Assembly (NCBI RefSeq): GCF_016009175.1
Contig: NZ_JADUCM010000009.1
Location: forward strand, 105,052 to 169,051
Reading direction: 5' to 3'
Source of the DNA: Pseudomonas alkylphenolica
GTDB taxonomy: Bacteria; Pseudomonadota; Gammaproteobacteria; Pseudomonadales; Pseudomonadaceae
Length of the DNA: 64,000 bases
The notes beneath the pieces were generated by a model. The model saw only the letters and a list, made by a program, of their open reading frames with translations, had not been told where the DNA came from and searched no databases. The stretch's first letter is position 1. Each line of letters begins with the position of its first letter. Of the stretch, positions 41,160 through 49,765 are shown one piece after another. Made by a program: the position numbers and the translations under genes.

Positions 41160-42548
41160 ATGGAGTTTCTGCCGCTGTTCCACAAACTGCGCGGCAGCCG
41201 TGTGCTGGTCGTCGGTGGAGGCGAAATTGCCTTGCGCAAATCGCGTCTGCTGGCCGATGCCGGCGCGGTGCTGCGGGTGGTCGCGCCCGAAATTGAAGCG
41301 CAACTGGCCGAGTTGGTCCGGCACAGCGGTGGTGAAATGCTCAGCCGTGGTTATCAGCCGGGCGACCTTGACGGTTGCCAGCTGATCATTGCAGCAACCG
41401 ATGACCAGGCGCTCAACGCCCAGGTCTCGGCGGATGCTCACCAGCGCTGCGTGCCGGTCAATGTGGTGGATGCGCCGGCGCTGTGCTCGGTGATCTTCCC
41501 GGCCATTGTCGACCGTTCACCCTTGGTGGTGGCTGTGTCCAGCGGCGGCGATGCGCCGGTGTTGGCGCGGCTGATCCGGGCCAAGCTGGAAACCTGGATT
41601 CCGGCAGCCTACGGCGAACTGGCCGGGCTTGGCGCGCGCTTTCGCGACAAGGTCAAGGCACTCTATCCGGACGTCAATCAGCGTCGTGGCTTCTGGGAGG
41701 ATGTGTTCCAGGGTCCGATCGCCGAGCGGCAACTGGCCGGGCAGGGTGCTGAAGCCGAGCGTTTGCTGCAGGCCAAGATCGACGGTGCGACCCATCAGGC
41801 GCCCGGTGAGGTGTACCTGGTGGGTGCAGGCCCCGGTGATCCGGACCTGCTGACCTTCCGCGCCCTGCGCTTGATGCAGCAGGCCGATGTGGTGCTGTAC
41901 GACCGTCTGGTGGCCCCGGCCATCATCGAGTTGTGCCGCCGTGATGCCGAGCGCATCTACGTCGGCAAGCGCCGCGCCGACCATGCCGTGCCGCAGGACC
42001 AGATCAACCAGCTGCTGGTGGACCTGGCGCGTCAGGGCAAGCGGGTGTTGCGCCTCAAGGGCGGTGATCCGTTCATCTTCGGCCGTGGTGGCGAAGAGAT
42101 CGAAGAACTGGCCGAGCAGGGCATTCCGTTTCAGGTGGTGCCGGGTATCACGGCTGCCAGTGGCTGCTCGGCGTATGCCGGGATTCCGCTGACCCACCGT
42201 GATTACGCCCAGTCAGTGCGCTTTGTCACCGGTCACCTCAAGGACGGCACCAGTAACCTGCCGTGGAACGACCTGGTCGCTCCAGCGCAGACTCTGGTGT
42301 TCTACATGGGCCTGGTCGGCTTGCCGACCATCTGTGCCGAGCTGATTCGCCACGGTCGTGCTGCTGACACGCCAGCGGCGCTGGTTCAGCAGGGCACCAC
42401 GCCGAACCAGCGGGTGTTCACCGGTACGCTGGCTGACCTGCCTACCTTGGTGGCTGAGCATGAGGTCCATGCACCGACGTTGGTAATCGTCGGCGAAGTG
42501 GTCCAGCTGCGTGACAAGCTGGCCTGGTTCGAAGGCTCTCAAGGCTGA
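41160..42548 (+). CDS. cysG: Siroheme synthase CysG
   Basis: CysG is a trifunctional enzyme that turns uroporphyrinogen III into siroheme for sulfite and nitrite reductases. The N-terminal part (1-~205) is the NAD-dependent precorrin-2 dehydrogenase/ferrochelatase, with the Rossmann motif [15 protein letters not shown]. The C-terminal part (from ~216) is the SAM uroporphyrinogen methyltransferase, with [32 protein letters not shown] and PGITAASGC. It has 462 aa and abuts serS. Confidence 0.96.
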   Translation: MEFLPLFHKLRGSRVLVVGGGEIALRKSRLLADAGAVLRVVAPEIEAQLAELVRHSGGEMLSRGYQPGDLDGCQLIIAATDDQALNAQVSADAHQRCVPVNVVDAPALCSVIFPAIVDRSPLVVAVSSGGDAPVLARLIRAKLETWIPAAYGELAGLGARFRDKVKALYPDVNQRRGFWEDVFQGPIAERQLAGQGAEAERLLQAKIDGATHQAPGEVYLVGAGPGDPDLLTFRALRLMQQADVVLYDRLVAPAIIELCRRDAERIYVGKRRADHAVPQDQINQLLVDLARQGKRVLRLKGGDPFIFGRGGEEIEELAEQGIPFQVVPGITAASGCSAYAGIPLTHRDYAQSVRFVTGHLKDGTSNLPWNDLVAPAQTLVFYMGLVGLPTICAELIRHGRAADTPAALVQQGTTPNQRVFTGTLADLPTLVAEHEVHAPTLVIVGEVVQLRDKLAWFEGSQG

Positions 42549-42551
42549 AAT

Positions 42552-42609
42552 GCATCACCGGCGAGCCATCTCCTGCGAATTGTAGGAGCCGGCTTGCCGG
42601 CGATGATGC
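42552..42609. repeat. Inverted REP doublet between cysG and yqjG
   Basis: GCATCACCGGCGAGCC (42552-42567) and GGCTTGCCGGCGATGATGC (42591-42609) face each other, with TGTAGGAGCC next to the right copy. This is the typical Pseudomonas REP/BIME arrangement between converging genes; it may also stop transcription. Confidence 0.8.
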
Positions 42610-42623
42610 CAGCAAATACACCC

Positions 42624-43592
42624 TCAAACCCCAGCCTTGCTCCAGATCCCTTTCCCCGCCAGCCTTTCCCGATCATGTACCCGGGTAAAGTCCTGCAACG
42701 GCCCTTTGGGCACAATCCCGTTCGGGTTGATGGTCTTGTGGCTCATGTAATAGTGCTTCTGGATGTGCTCGAAGTTCACCGTTTCGGCCACCCCCGGCCA
42801 CTGGTACAGCTCCCGTAGCCAGTTCGACAGGTTTTGATAATCGGCCAGGCGCCGCAGGTTGCACTTGAAGTGCCCGTGGTACACCGCGTCGAAACGAATC
42901 AGCGTGGTGAACAGTCGCCAGTCAGCCTCGGTCAGGTATTCACCGGCCAGGTAGCGGTGCGCGCCCAGATGCTGCTCCAGGCAGTCCAGTTCGGCAAACA
43001 CCTCATCAAACGCCTGCTCGTACGCCTGTTGCGAGGTGGCAAAGCCTGCGCGGTACACGCCGTTGTTGATGGCCGGGTAGATCCGCTCGTTGAGCGCATC
43101 AATCTTGGCCTGCAGGGGCTCCGGATAGAGGTCCAGGCGGTTGCCGGTCAAGTCATCGAAGGCATGGTTGAAGATGCGGATGATCTCAGCCGACTCGTTG
43201 TTGACGATGCGCTGTTCCTGCTTGTCCCACAGCACCGGCACGGTGACCCGGCCGCTGTAGTGCGGGTCGTCACGGGTGTAGCGCTGATGGAGGAAGTCCA
43301 GGTGCTCGACCTTGTCGCCGGTGGAGCCCAGGTGGGTGTCGAAGGTCCAGCCGTTTTCGCCCATCAGCCAGCTGACCACCGAGACATCAATCAGGCTTTC
43401 CAGCCCTTTGAGCTTGCGAAAGATCAGGGTGCGGTGGGCCCAGGGGCAGGCCAGGGACACATAGAGGTGGTAGCGCCCGGCTTCGGCTGCGGGCAATTGA
43501 TTGCGTCGCTGCGCATTTTCGCGCTGGAACGCACCGTCTTTGCTGCTTTCATACCACTGGTCATGCCAGCGTCCGTCGATCAACAGGCCCAT
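42624..43592 (-). CDS. yqjG: Glutathionyl-hydroquinone reductase
   Basis: This is a Xi-class glutathione transferase that reduces glutathionyl-(hydro)quinones. The 322-aa protein has the catalytic Cys49 in SLACPWAHRT. The Xi-class segments are present: FDTHLGSTGD-type loop, PVLWDKQEQRIVNNESAEIIRIFN for glutathione binding, and the C-terminal helical domain with HYYMSHKTINPNGIVPKGP. It is monocistronic and convergent with cysG. Confidence 0.9.
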   Translation of the reverse strand: MGLLIDGRWHDQWYESSKDGAFQRENAQRRNQLPAAEAGRYHLYVSLACPWAHRTLIFRKLKGLESLIDVSVVSWLMGENGWTFDTHLGSTGDKVEHLDFLHQRYTRDDPHYSGRVTVPVLWDKQEQRIVNNESAEIIRIFNHAFDDLTGNRLDLYPEPLQAKIDALNERIYPAINNGVYRAGFATSQQAYEQAFDEVFAELDCLEQHLGAHRYLAGEYLTEADWRLFTTLIRFDAVYHGHFKCNLRRLADYQNLSNWLRELYQWPGVAETVNFEHIQKHYYMSHKTINPNGIVPKGPLQDFTRVHDRERLAGKGIWSKAGV

Positions 43593-43702
43593 GGTGAGCT
43601 CCTTGGCGATTCGTTCGAATATAGAACCTAGTCTACGGCGTCAGGTTCGAACGAATAGCGCAAAGTCTGCGCCTGTATGATCGACTTTATTGATGCATTG
43701 CC

Positions 43703-44698
43703 TTAACGCGTGCGGCTATCCCAGTAGGCTTGCGCTTGAGCAAAGGCGTCATCGCGAGCCTGACCCAGGCCACGCAAGGCCAGGGCCATGGTCGCCACCA
43801 CAGCGAGTTCGCCGTAGCTGTCGCGTGCGTCGCCGCGCCACACCGTCAACAGGTGCTCGGGTTCAAGGCTTGCCGGTTTGACATGGCGCTGAGCGGCCAG
43901 GGCCGGCCATTCTTCGTCCCAGTCGATGCCGTGGGCGGTGCCGTACAGATGGCTGCTGGTGTCCGGGTTGATCTCGATCTCGCCACCGTCGCCCTTGACC
44001 ACAATGGCGGTATCGCCGAGCAGGCGGCTGGCTTCGCGGTGCACGGCCTGGTAGCCCGGGTGGAAGATGCTCTGCAGGCCGCAGCGGGCGCCCAGCGGGT
44101 TGAGCACGCGGGCCAGCGAGTGGATCGGTGAGCGCAGGCCCAGGGTGTTGCGCAGGTCGATCATCCGCTGCAGGCGTGGTGCCCAGTCCTGCAGGGGGAT
44201 GAAGGCCAGTTGCTGGCTGTCGAGTGCCCCGGCAACCGCGTTCCAGTCGCGACACAGCGGGATCTGCAGCAGCTCGAGCACCTGCTCGGTGTACAGGCGC
44301 CCGGCGGTGTGCGCGCCGCCGCCGTGCAGCAGGATGCGCACGCCGTTGGCAGCCAGGCATTTGGCCGCCAGCAGGTACCAGGGGAGGTGACGCTTCTTGC
44401 CGGCATAGCTCGGCCAGTCGATGTCGACCGCAATCGACGGCGCGTTCAGGCGCTGGCGCAGCGCCTCGGTGAAGCCGGCGAGTTCCTCCGGGCTTTCTTC
44501 CTTGTGCCGCAGCAGCATCAGGAAGGCGCCCAGCTGGGTTTCCTCGACCTTGCCGTCGAGCAGCATACCCATGGCCTCGCGGGCCTCTTCACGGCTCAAG
44601 CCGCGGGCCCCGCGCTTGCCCTTGCCAAGGATGCGCACGAACTGGGCAAAGGGGTGTTCGGCCGGGGTTTCGGTGATTAGCGGGCGAGGATCGGTCAT
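43703..44698 (-). CDS. ybiB: YbiB/TrpD2-family nucleic-acid-binding protein
   Basis: This 331-aa protein resembles anthranilate phosphoribosyltransferase but belongs to the TrpD2/YbiB group, whose E. coli member binds nucleic acids and lacks the Trp biosynthetic activity. The fold is seen in the helical N-domain (FVRILGKGKRGARGLSREEAREAM) and the modified phosphate loop (RILLHGGGAHTAGRLYTEQVLE). The C-terminal segment VVKGDGGEIEINPDTSS is also typical. Its start overlaps the tusE stop (ATGA), so it is the last gene of the tus operon. In E. coli ybiB is linked to the LexA regulon; here there is no obvious LexA site. Confidence 0.85.
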   Translation of the reverse strand: MTDPRPLITETPAEHPFAQFVRILGKGKRGARGLSREEAREAMGMLLDGKVEETQLGAFLMLLRHKEESPEELAGFTEALRQRLNAPSIAVDIDWPSYAGKKRHLPWYLLAAKCLAANGVRILLHGGGAHTAGRLYTEQVLELLQIPLCRDWNAVAGALDSQQLAFIPLQDWAPRLQRMIDLRNTLGLRSPIHSLARVLNPLGARCGLQSIFHPGYQAVHREASRLLGDTAIVVKGDGGEIEINPDTSSHLYGTAHGIDWDEEWPALAAQRHVKPASLEPEHLLTVWRGDARDSYGELAVVATMALALRGLGQARDDAFAQAQAYWDSRTR

Positions 44699-45030
44699 AT
44701 GCAATTGGTCGGCTTCGGCAGGCCCGCAAGCTTTGCGGCGAGTTTGGCGGGAGTGCCTTTGAACAAGCGGTTGAGGTGCATGCTGTTGCCTTTTTCCGGG
44801 CCCAGCTTGAGCGCGGTGTACTTGATCAGCGGGCGGGTGGCCGGCGACAGCTCGAACTCCTGGTAGAACGCGCGCAGCAGCGTCAGCACTTCCCAGTGTT
44901 CGGGGGTCAGTTCCAGTTCCTCGTGGGCAGCGAGGGCAGCGGCAACCTCGTCAGACCAGTCGCCGAGCTCAACCAGGTAGCCATCCTTGTCCAGGGCGAT
45001 GCTGCGCTCGCCTACGGTCAGCGTATTCAT
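44695..45030 (-). CDS. tusE: Sulfurtransferase TusE
   Basis: TusE is a DsrC-like sulfur carrier that accepts persulfide from TusD and delivers it to MnmA on tRNA. The 111-aa protein ends KPTNCI; the penultimate Cys110 is the catalytic cysteine. The DsrC core W-x-E-VLTLLRAFYQEFELSP and SMHLNRLF are present. Overlaps on both sides (tusB and ybiB) show coupled translation. Confidence 0.93.
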   Translation of the reverse strand: MNTLTVGERSIALDKDGYLVELGDWSDEVAAALAAHEELELTPEHWEVLTLLRAFYQEFELSPATRPLIKYTALKLGPEKGNSMHLNRLFKGTPAKLAAKLAGLPKPTNCI

Positions 45031-45326
45031 AGCCAGCTGTTGACCTTGTCGTAGTCCAGCGACAGCGCGACAAAGCCCGGGTAGTCGATGGCCCGGGTGG
45101 TGTCGCCAGCGCTGATGGCGCGCGCGCTCAGGTCTTCTTCAAGGGCGAACAGGCGGCCCTGCAGGTTGCTCGCCTCCAGCCTGGCCAGTGGTTCGCTGCC
45201 GGGCTGCAGGGCATACACAGCATCGCCGCAGAGCAACAGGCCATCGTCGCTGCCCAGCAGGCGCAGGCAGCTGCTCAGGCGATTGTCGCCGAACGGCGAG
45301 TGGGAAACTACGTGCAAGGTGCTCAT
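45027..45326 (-). CDS. tusB: Sulfurtransferase complex subunit TusB
   Basis: This 99-aa subunit of the TusBCD hexamer has the DsrH-like pattern MSTLHVVSHSPFGDN and LLLCGDAVYAL. It has no catalytic cysteine role of its own in the E. coli complex. It overlaps tusE by 4 nt and tusC by 1 nt. Confidence 0.9.
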   Translation of the reverse strand: MSTLHVVSHSPFGDNRLSSCLRLLGSDDGLLLCGDAVYALQPGSEPLARLEASNLQGRLFALEEDLSARAISAGDTTRAIDYPGFVALSLDYDKVNSWL

Positions 45327-45685
45327 CAGAGGGTAATCACCTGGTCAAAACGGTCGATCAACGCGGCCAGCGCGACGTCATCCAGTGCTTGAACCGGCAG
45401 GCTCAGGGTCGCTGCGCTCAGGCCGCGTTCCTGCAGGCTGCGGCTGGCGACAAACAGCTCTTCGACGCCGAACATCGGCAAGGCCTGCAGGTTGGCGGCG
45501 AGGTTCTTTTGCTGCAGCTGGGCGGGTTGCTGGTCGGGCGCAAGCTGGAACACGCCGTCATCGAGAAACAGCATGCCCAGCGGCAGGTCAAAGGCGCCAC
45601 CGGCCAGGGCAATGTCCAGCGCCTCACGGGCAGACGGGCCGGCCCAGGGGGCCTGACGGCTGATTATCAGTAAAGACTTGGCCAT
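45326..45685 (-). CDS. tusC: Sulfurtransferase complex subunit TusC
   Basis: The start is MAKSLLIISRQAPW (45685), 119 aa. It is a DsrF-like subunit of TusBCD; the segment ALDIALAGGAFDLPLGMLFLDDGVFQL is typical. It begins 1 bp after tusD and its stop overlaps the tusB start. Confidence 0.9.
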   Translation of the reverse strand: MAKSLLIISRQAPWAGPSAREALDIALAGGAFDLPLGMLFLDDGVFQLAPDQQPAQLQQKNLAANLQALPMFGVEELFVASRSLQERGLSAATLSLPVQALDDVALAALIDRFDQVITL

Positions 45686-45686
45686 C

Positions 45687-46079
45687 TCAGTCGCCTCCAA
45701 AGCACATCAGGCGGTCTGCGCTTTGTGCGCCTTCATGCAGCTGGCCCAGGCCAGACAGCTCCCACGGCGCCGGCAGGTTGACCGCCGGGCGCTGATAGCG
45801 TTGCGCTTCTTCGGCATTGAGCACGCCACGGCGCAGGGCGGCGGCAATGCACACCACCGCATCAAGCTGGTGCTCCGTGATGAAGGAGCGCCATTGACTG
45901 GCGACATCCAGCTCATCCTGTGGCGCGACCACGTTGGCCGAGGCGCTGTGCACGCCGTCCTGATAGAAAAACAGCCGGACAATTTCGTGTCCGCCAGCCA
46001 GCGCGGCCTGGGCAAACAGCAAGGCGCGGCGCGAGGAGGGCGCGTGGGCTGGAGAAAAAACCGCGATGGCGAACTTCAT
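45687..46079 (-). CDS. tusD: Sulfurtransferase complex subunit TusD
   Basis: TusD takes sulfur from TusA and passes it to TusE. The start is ATG 46079 (MKFAIAVFSPAHAP), 130 aa. The catalytic Cys77 (AVVCIAAALRRGV) matches E. coli Cys78. It is the first gene of the tusDCBE-ybiB operon. Confidence 0.93.
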   Translation of the reverse strand: MKFAIAVFSPAHAPSSRRALLFAQAALAGGHEIVRLFFYQDGVHSASANVVAPQDELDVASQWRSFITEHQLDAVVCIAAALRRGVLNAEEAQRYQRPAVNLPAPWELSGLGQLHEGAQSADRLMCFGGD

Positions 46080-46168
46080 GGAAGGCTCATTCAGCAAAAC
46101 TGCGCCAATAATAAAGCAAAAAGCCCGCAGCAACATGCCACGGGCCCTCGATCCTGCTGCTCCCTATC

Positions 46169-46211
46169 TGTGGGAGTTGGCGCAGCCTGCGATTGGGCCG
46201 CAAAGCGGCCC
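46169..46211. repeat. REP-like element, 'GGAGTTGGCGCAGCCTGCG' family
   Basis: TGTGGGAGTTGGCGCAGCCT is followed by GCGATT and the hairpin GGGCCGC-AAA-GCGGCCC (46195-46211). It lies between tusD and the permease gene and is similar to the elements at 23400 and 47676. Confidence 0.65.
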
Positions 46212-46219
46212 CACCAGAC

Positions 46220-47596
46220 TCAAGCCTTCTCTTTAGACTCCGGCAAGAACCAGTTCAGCACCAGGGCACAAATCCCCCCGGTCGCCACACCCGACTCCAG
46301 CACATTGCGCAGCGCCGACGGCATATGCGCGAGGAACTCCGGCACCTGCGCAACACCCAGCCCCAGGGCCAGCGACACCGCGATGATCAGCAGCGCGCGA
46401 CGATCCAGGCTGATGCTGGCAAGAATATTGATCCCCGAAGCAGCCACTGCGCCGAACATCACCATCGCCGCACCGCCGAGCACCGGCTCAGGCACCGCCT
46501 GGATCACCCCGGCAACGCTTGGGAACAGGCCGAGAATCACCAGCATCGCGGCAATCCACACACCGATATGACGGCTGGCGATACCGGTCAGCTGAATCAC
46601 CCCGTTGTTCTGGGCAAAGATCGAGCTGGGGAAGGTGTTGAACACCCCGGCCAGCAGCGAGTTGGCGCCGTTCACCAGAACACCGCCCTTGATGCGCTGC
46701 ATCCACAGCGGGCCTTCGACCGGCTGGCGCGACACCTTGCTGGTAGCGGTAACGTCACCGATGGCTTCCAGCGAGGTCACCAGGTAGATCACCAGCATCG
46801 GAATGAACAGCGCCCAGGAGAAGCCCAGGCCGAAATGCAGCGGCATCGGCACCTGGAACAGCTCGGCTTCGTGCATGCCGGTGAAGTCCAGTCGGCCCAG
46901 GTAACCGGCCAGGGCGTAGCCCACAGCCAGGGCGATGACGATGGCGCAGCTGCGCATCCACACCACTGGAATACGGTTGAGCACCACGATAATGGCCAGC
47001 ACCACACCCGACAGCAGCAGGTTCTCGCCGTTGGCGAAGGTGCCGTTGCTCATGGCGCCGAAACCACCGCCCATGCTGATCAGGCCGACCTTGATCAAGG
47101 TCAGGCCGATCATCAGCACCACGATACCGGTCACCAGCGGGGTAATCAGGCGCTTAACAAACGGCAAAATCCGCGAAATACCCATTTCAACGAACGAACC
47201 GGCGATCACCACGCCGAAAATCGCTGCCATCACCGCTTCAACCGGCGTGCCTTGCTTGACCATCAGCGCGCCACCGGCGATCAACGGTCCGACAAAGTTG
47301 AAACTGGTGCCCTGAACAATCAGCAGCCCGGCGCCGAACGGCCCGAAGCGGCGGCACTGAACAAAAGTGGCGATCCCGGAAATGACCAGCGACATCGACA
47401 CGATCAGGTTGGTGTCACGCGGCGACACCCCCAGCGCCTGGCAGATCAATAGGCCTGGCGTCACGATCGGCACGATGATCGCCAGCAGATGCTGCAGTGC
47501 GGCCAGCATCGCGATCAGCGGCCGCGGCCGGTCTTCAAGGCCAAGAACCAGCTCATTGGCCTGCGCGGGTGCGCCAGGTTGCTCGATTGAACTCAT
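46220..47596 (-). CDS. NCS2-family xanthine/uracil permease
   Basis: This nucleobase:cation symporter is an inner-membrane protein with about 14 spans. The start is ATG 47596 (MSSIEQPGAPAQANELVLGLEDRP), giving 458 aa; upstream in-frame starts would add polar residues. The NCS2 motif (EAIGDVTATSKVS) and the segments LQHLLAIIVPIVTPGLLICQALG and FNTFPSSIFAQNNGVIQLTGI are typical. The exact substrate among xanthine, urate and uracil cannot be set from motifs alone. REP-like elements flank both sides. Confidence 0.88.
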   Translation of the reverse strand: MSSIEQPGAPAQANELVLGLEDRPRPLIAMLAALQHLLAIIVPIVTPGLLICQALGVSPRDTNLIVSMSLVISGIATFVQCRRFGPFGAGLLIVQGTSFNFVGPLIAGGALMVKQGTPVEAVMAAIFGVVIAGSFVEMGISRILPFVKRLITPLVTGIVVLMIGLTLIKVGLISMGGGFGAMSNGTFANGENLLLSGVVLAIIVVLNRIPVVWMRSCAIVIALAVGYALAGYLGRLDFTGMHEAELFQVPMPLHFGLGFSWALFIPMLVIYLVTSLEAIGDVTATSKVSRQPVEGPLWMQRIKGGVLVNGANSLLAGVFNTFPSSIFAQNNGVIQLTGIASRHIGVWIAAMLVILGLFPSVAGVIQAVPEPVLGGAAMVMFGAVAASGINILASISLDRRALLIIAVSLALGLGVAQVPEFLAHMPSALRNVLESGVATGGICALVLNWFLPESKEKA

Positions 47597-47675
47597 GGGA
47601 GTGCTGCCCCGGAAGAAAAAAGGAGCGCATTCTACGGGGCAATGGCCATTAGGGGTAGCCATAGATGTCACCCCA

Positions 47676-47715
47676 GTAGGAGCTGGCGCAGCCTGCGATG
47701 CAAGGCAAAGCCTTG
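47676..47715. repeat. REP-like element, 'GGAGCTGGCGCAGCCTGCG' family
   Basis: GTAGGAGCTGGCGCAGCCTG CGATG is followed by the hairpin CAAGGC-AAA-GCCTTG (47701-47715). It lies between the permease and the BI-1 gene. Confidence 0.65.
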
Positions 47716-47759
47716 CCAACCCCTGCGCCAACCCACTTCAACAAACCCGCCCCATAAAA

Positions 47760-47781
47760 AAAGCCCGCCGAAGCGGGCTTT
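47760..47781. terminator. Rho-independent terminator of BI-1 family gene
   Basis: AAAGCCCGC-CGAA-GCGGGCTTT, with a run of T on the minus strand (TTTTTTT), begins 24 bp past the stop. Confidence 0.88.
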
Positions 47782-47804
47782 CTCACAATCAACCAACCAC
47801 TGAA

Positions 47805-48476
47805 TCAGTCATCCCGACCCATCAGGCCGAACAGCTGCAGCAGGCTGACGAACAGGTTGTAGATCGATACATACAGGCTGATGGTCGCCATGATGTAGTT
47901 ACGCTCGCCACCGTGAATGATCGCGCTGGTCTGGAACAGGATGCACACCGACGAGAACAGCACGAAGCCGGCGCTGATTGCCAGTTGCAGGCCGCTGATC
48001 TGGAAGAACAGGCTGGCCAGCACCGCACCCATCAGCACGAAGAAGCCGGCGGTGATGAAGCCACCGAGGAAGCTCATGTCCTTGCGGGTGATCAGCACAT
48101 AGGCCGACAGGCCGCCGAACACCAGCGCGGTCATGGCGAAGGCCGAGCTGACCACTTCAGCGCCACCGGCCATGCCCAGGTAACGGTTGAGGATAGGGCC
48201 GAGGATAAAGCCCATGAAACCGGTGAGGGCGAAGGTAGACACCAGGCCCCAGGCCGAATCACGCAGCTTGTTGGTGAGGAAGAACAGGCCATAGAAGCCG
48301 ATCAGCACCACAAAGATGTTTGGGTAGCCAACACGCATTTGCTGCGCGATGAAAGCCATGACGCCACTGAAGGCGAGGGTGATGGCCAGCAGCCCGTACG
48401 TATTGCGCAGGACCCGGCTGACCTCCTGTTGCTCGACCTGCTGGCCGTGATTGACGGCGTAATCCTGTTCGCGCAT
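47805..48476 (-). CDS. Bax inhibitor-1/YccA family membrane protein
   Basis: This 223-aa protein has seven hydrophobic spans and belongs to the BI-1 family (E. coli YccA/YbhL type). YccA modulates FtsH protease; BI-1 members are pH-sensitive Ca2+ leak channels. Family landmarks are LRNTYGLLAITLAFSGVMAF, GFMGFILGPILNRYL and the C-terminal aspartates near LFQTSAIIHGGERNYI and SLYVSIYNLFVSLLQLFG. It stands alone with its own terminator. Confidence 0.9.
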   Translation of the reverse strand: MREQDYAVNHGQQVEQQEVSRVLRNTYGLLAITLAFSGVMAFIAQQMRVGYPNIFVVLIGFYGLFFLTNKLRDSAWGLVSTFALTGFMGFILGPILNRYLGMAGGAEVVSSAFAMTALVFGGLSAYVLITRKDMSFLGGFITAGFFVLMGAVLASLFFQISGLQLAISAGFVLFSSVCILFQTSAIIHGGERNYIMATISLYVSIYNLFVSLLQLFGLMGRDD

Positions 48477-48553
48477 GGCGACACTCCTGTGGGTTTGTTA
48501 CGTTCAGATGCAAAGATCATAACAGAGCCACGCAAACCGGCTACACAGAGAGT

Positions 48554-48581
48554 TTGACAGCTTGTTTCATTTCGGTATTAT
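48554..48581 (+). promoter_or_regulatory. tRNA-Ser promoter
   Basis: A perfect -35 TTGACA (48554-48559), a 16-bp spacer and -10 TATTAT (48576-48581) are followed by a G+C-rich discriminator GGCGCCCGC, typical of stringently controlled stable-RNA promoters. Confidence 0.85.
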
Positions 48582-48597
48582 GGCGCCCGCAATACGA

Positions 48598-48685
48598 GGA
48601 AGCGTGGCCGAGTGGTTTAAGGCAACGGTCTTGAAAACCGTCGATGGGCAACTATCCTAGAGTTCGAATCTCTACGCTTCCGCCA
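48598..48685 (+). tRNA. tRNA-Ser (anticodon UGA)
   Basis: This is an 88-nt type II tRNA. The acceptor stem GGAAGCG pairs with CGCTTCC, and the anticodon loop CTTGAAA between ACGGT and ACCGT has anticodon TGA, reading UCA. A long variable arm follows, then the T arm with GTTCGAATC, discriminator G and an encoded CCA. Its 3' half is a common integration target of phages and islands; relics follow downstream. Confidence 0.96.
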
Positions 48686-48695
48686 CCCATATTCT

Positions 48696-48724
48696 GAAAA
48701 AGCCCGTCTTAGACGGGCTTTTTC
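48696..48724 (+). terminator. Terminator of tRNA-Ser
   Basis: GAAAAAGCCCGTC-TTA-GACGGGCTTTTTC, a perfect 13-bp stem with T-run, begins 11 bp after the tRNA. Confidence 0.9.
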
Positions 48725-48977
48725 GTTTTCGTAGTATATCGGTCCCCCCAACTGGTCCCCCATTTTTTGGTCGGCTTTCCTTTGTAATCTGCGGATTGTC
48801 ATGGATGCCGTACTGCGGGTGCAGTACACCTAAACTCTTACTCCGACGAGTTATGGAATGGCCAGGCCGGTTCTTTCAATTCCCATCAGGGCTACGTGGC
48901 GCAGGGCAAGCCCTGCTCGTCAATGTCGACGAGGCAGGCTGAGACACGGACTACAGTTTTGACAGGAGGGGCTCGGG
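48725..48977. other. tRNA-proximal flank with GGTCCCCC repeats, probable attachment-site remnant
   Basis: No intact gene is seen here. Two close repeats, GGTCCCCCC-AACT-GGTCCCCC (48741-48761), sit 56 bp past the tRNA and resemble the short direct repeats that serve as integrase arm sites next to tRNA genes. The rest has mixed composition with no recognised coding. Confidence 0.4.
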
Positions 48978-49682
48978 TTACTGGCGCTTCATAGCCTGCT
49001 CCGACGACGCTACCGTGCCACTCCCACAATTAATGTAAGAAGAAGACTTCAGCCAGCGTTGATCGGGATAGTAGGAAAACAGTAACTGCCCATCTTTCAT
49101 GGCGTCGATCAGCCGATGCGCAATCGCCGGTCTCACTGCCGGGCAGCCGAGGCTTCTGCCGATGCGACCGTTGGCGCGGGCCAGCACCGGACTGACGTAC
49201 GGTGCGCCGTGGATAACGATTGCCCGATCAAAAGCGTTATCGTTGAAGCCCGGTTCCAGACCTTTCATGCGCAAGGAATAGCCGTTCTGGCCACGGTAGC
49301 TTTCCTGGGTACGGAAAAGCCCGAGGCTGGTGGCAAAGCTTTCGTTCTGGTTGGAGAACTGGGTGGCCATGTTCTCGCCGCTGTTACGGCCATGGGCGAC
49401 GAGTTCGTGGAACAGCAATTTGCGCTGTTTCAGATCGAATACCCACAACCGTTGTTCGGTCGAGGGCAGGGAATAATCGATCACGGCTAGCCTCCGTGCC
49501 GGCGCAGCGCCTTGGGCGCGGATACATTGGGTGGCACGAACTCCCAGGGCGATAACCTTGGCATTGGCATTTGGAGCGGCTTTGGCCAGCGCGACTTCAA
49601 GCGAATCGGCGTAGGCTGTGGGTATGAAGGCCGACGTCAACAGCAGCGCTGTGAGTGGAAAGCCAAAGCGATCTAGCGCCAT
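48978..49682 (-). CDS. Exported murein L,D-transpeptidase catalytic domain protein (YkuD_2 family)
   Basis: This 234-aa protein has a signal peptide (MALDRFGFPLTALLLTSAFIPTAYA). The catalytic motif HGAPYVSP...GRSLGCPAV, with His158 and Cys180, is that of the YkuD_2 family, proposed to form 3-3 crosslinks or attach proteins to peptidoglycan. The middle region (WVFDLKQRKLLFHELVAHGRNSGEN) matches family members. It ends SSEQAMKRQ. It is divergent from a second, unrelated L,D-transpeptidase; the 83-bp gap likely holds both promoters. Confidence 0.88.
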   Translation of the reverse strand: MALDRFGFPLTALLLTSAFIPTAYADSLEVALAKAAPNANAKVIALGVRATQCIRAQGAAPARRLAVIDYSLPSTEQRLWVFDLKQRKLLFHELVAHGRNSGENMATQFSNQNESFATSLGLFRTQESYRGQNGYSLRMKGLEPGFNDNAFDRAIVIHGAPYVSPVLARANGRIGRSLGCPAVRPAIAHRLIDAMKDGQLLFSYYPDQRWLKSSSYINCGSGTVASSEQAMKRQ

Positions 49683-49765
49683 AGGTGAATCTCATCAAGA
49701 ATATGTCGAGTCTAGCAGCGGTTTGCACGCCAGCTTTTTGATTTGCGAGAGATTAAGGATTATCC

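Noticed and set aside
48617..48829. Minus-strand open frame crossing tRNA-Ser and its terminator
   Set aside because: It is the complement of the tRNA and terminator (the part reading GWRKRRDSNSRIV), a common false gene call.
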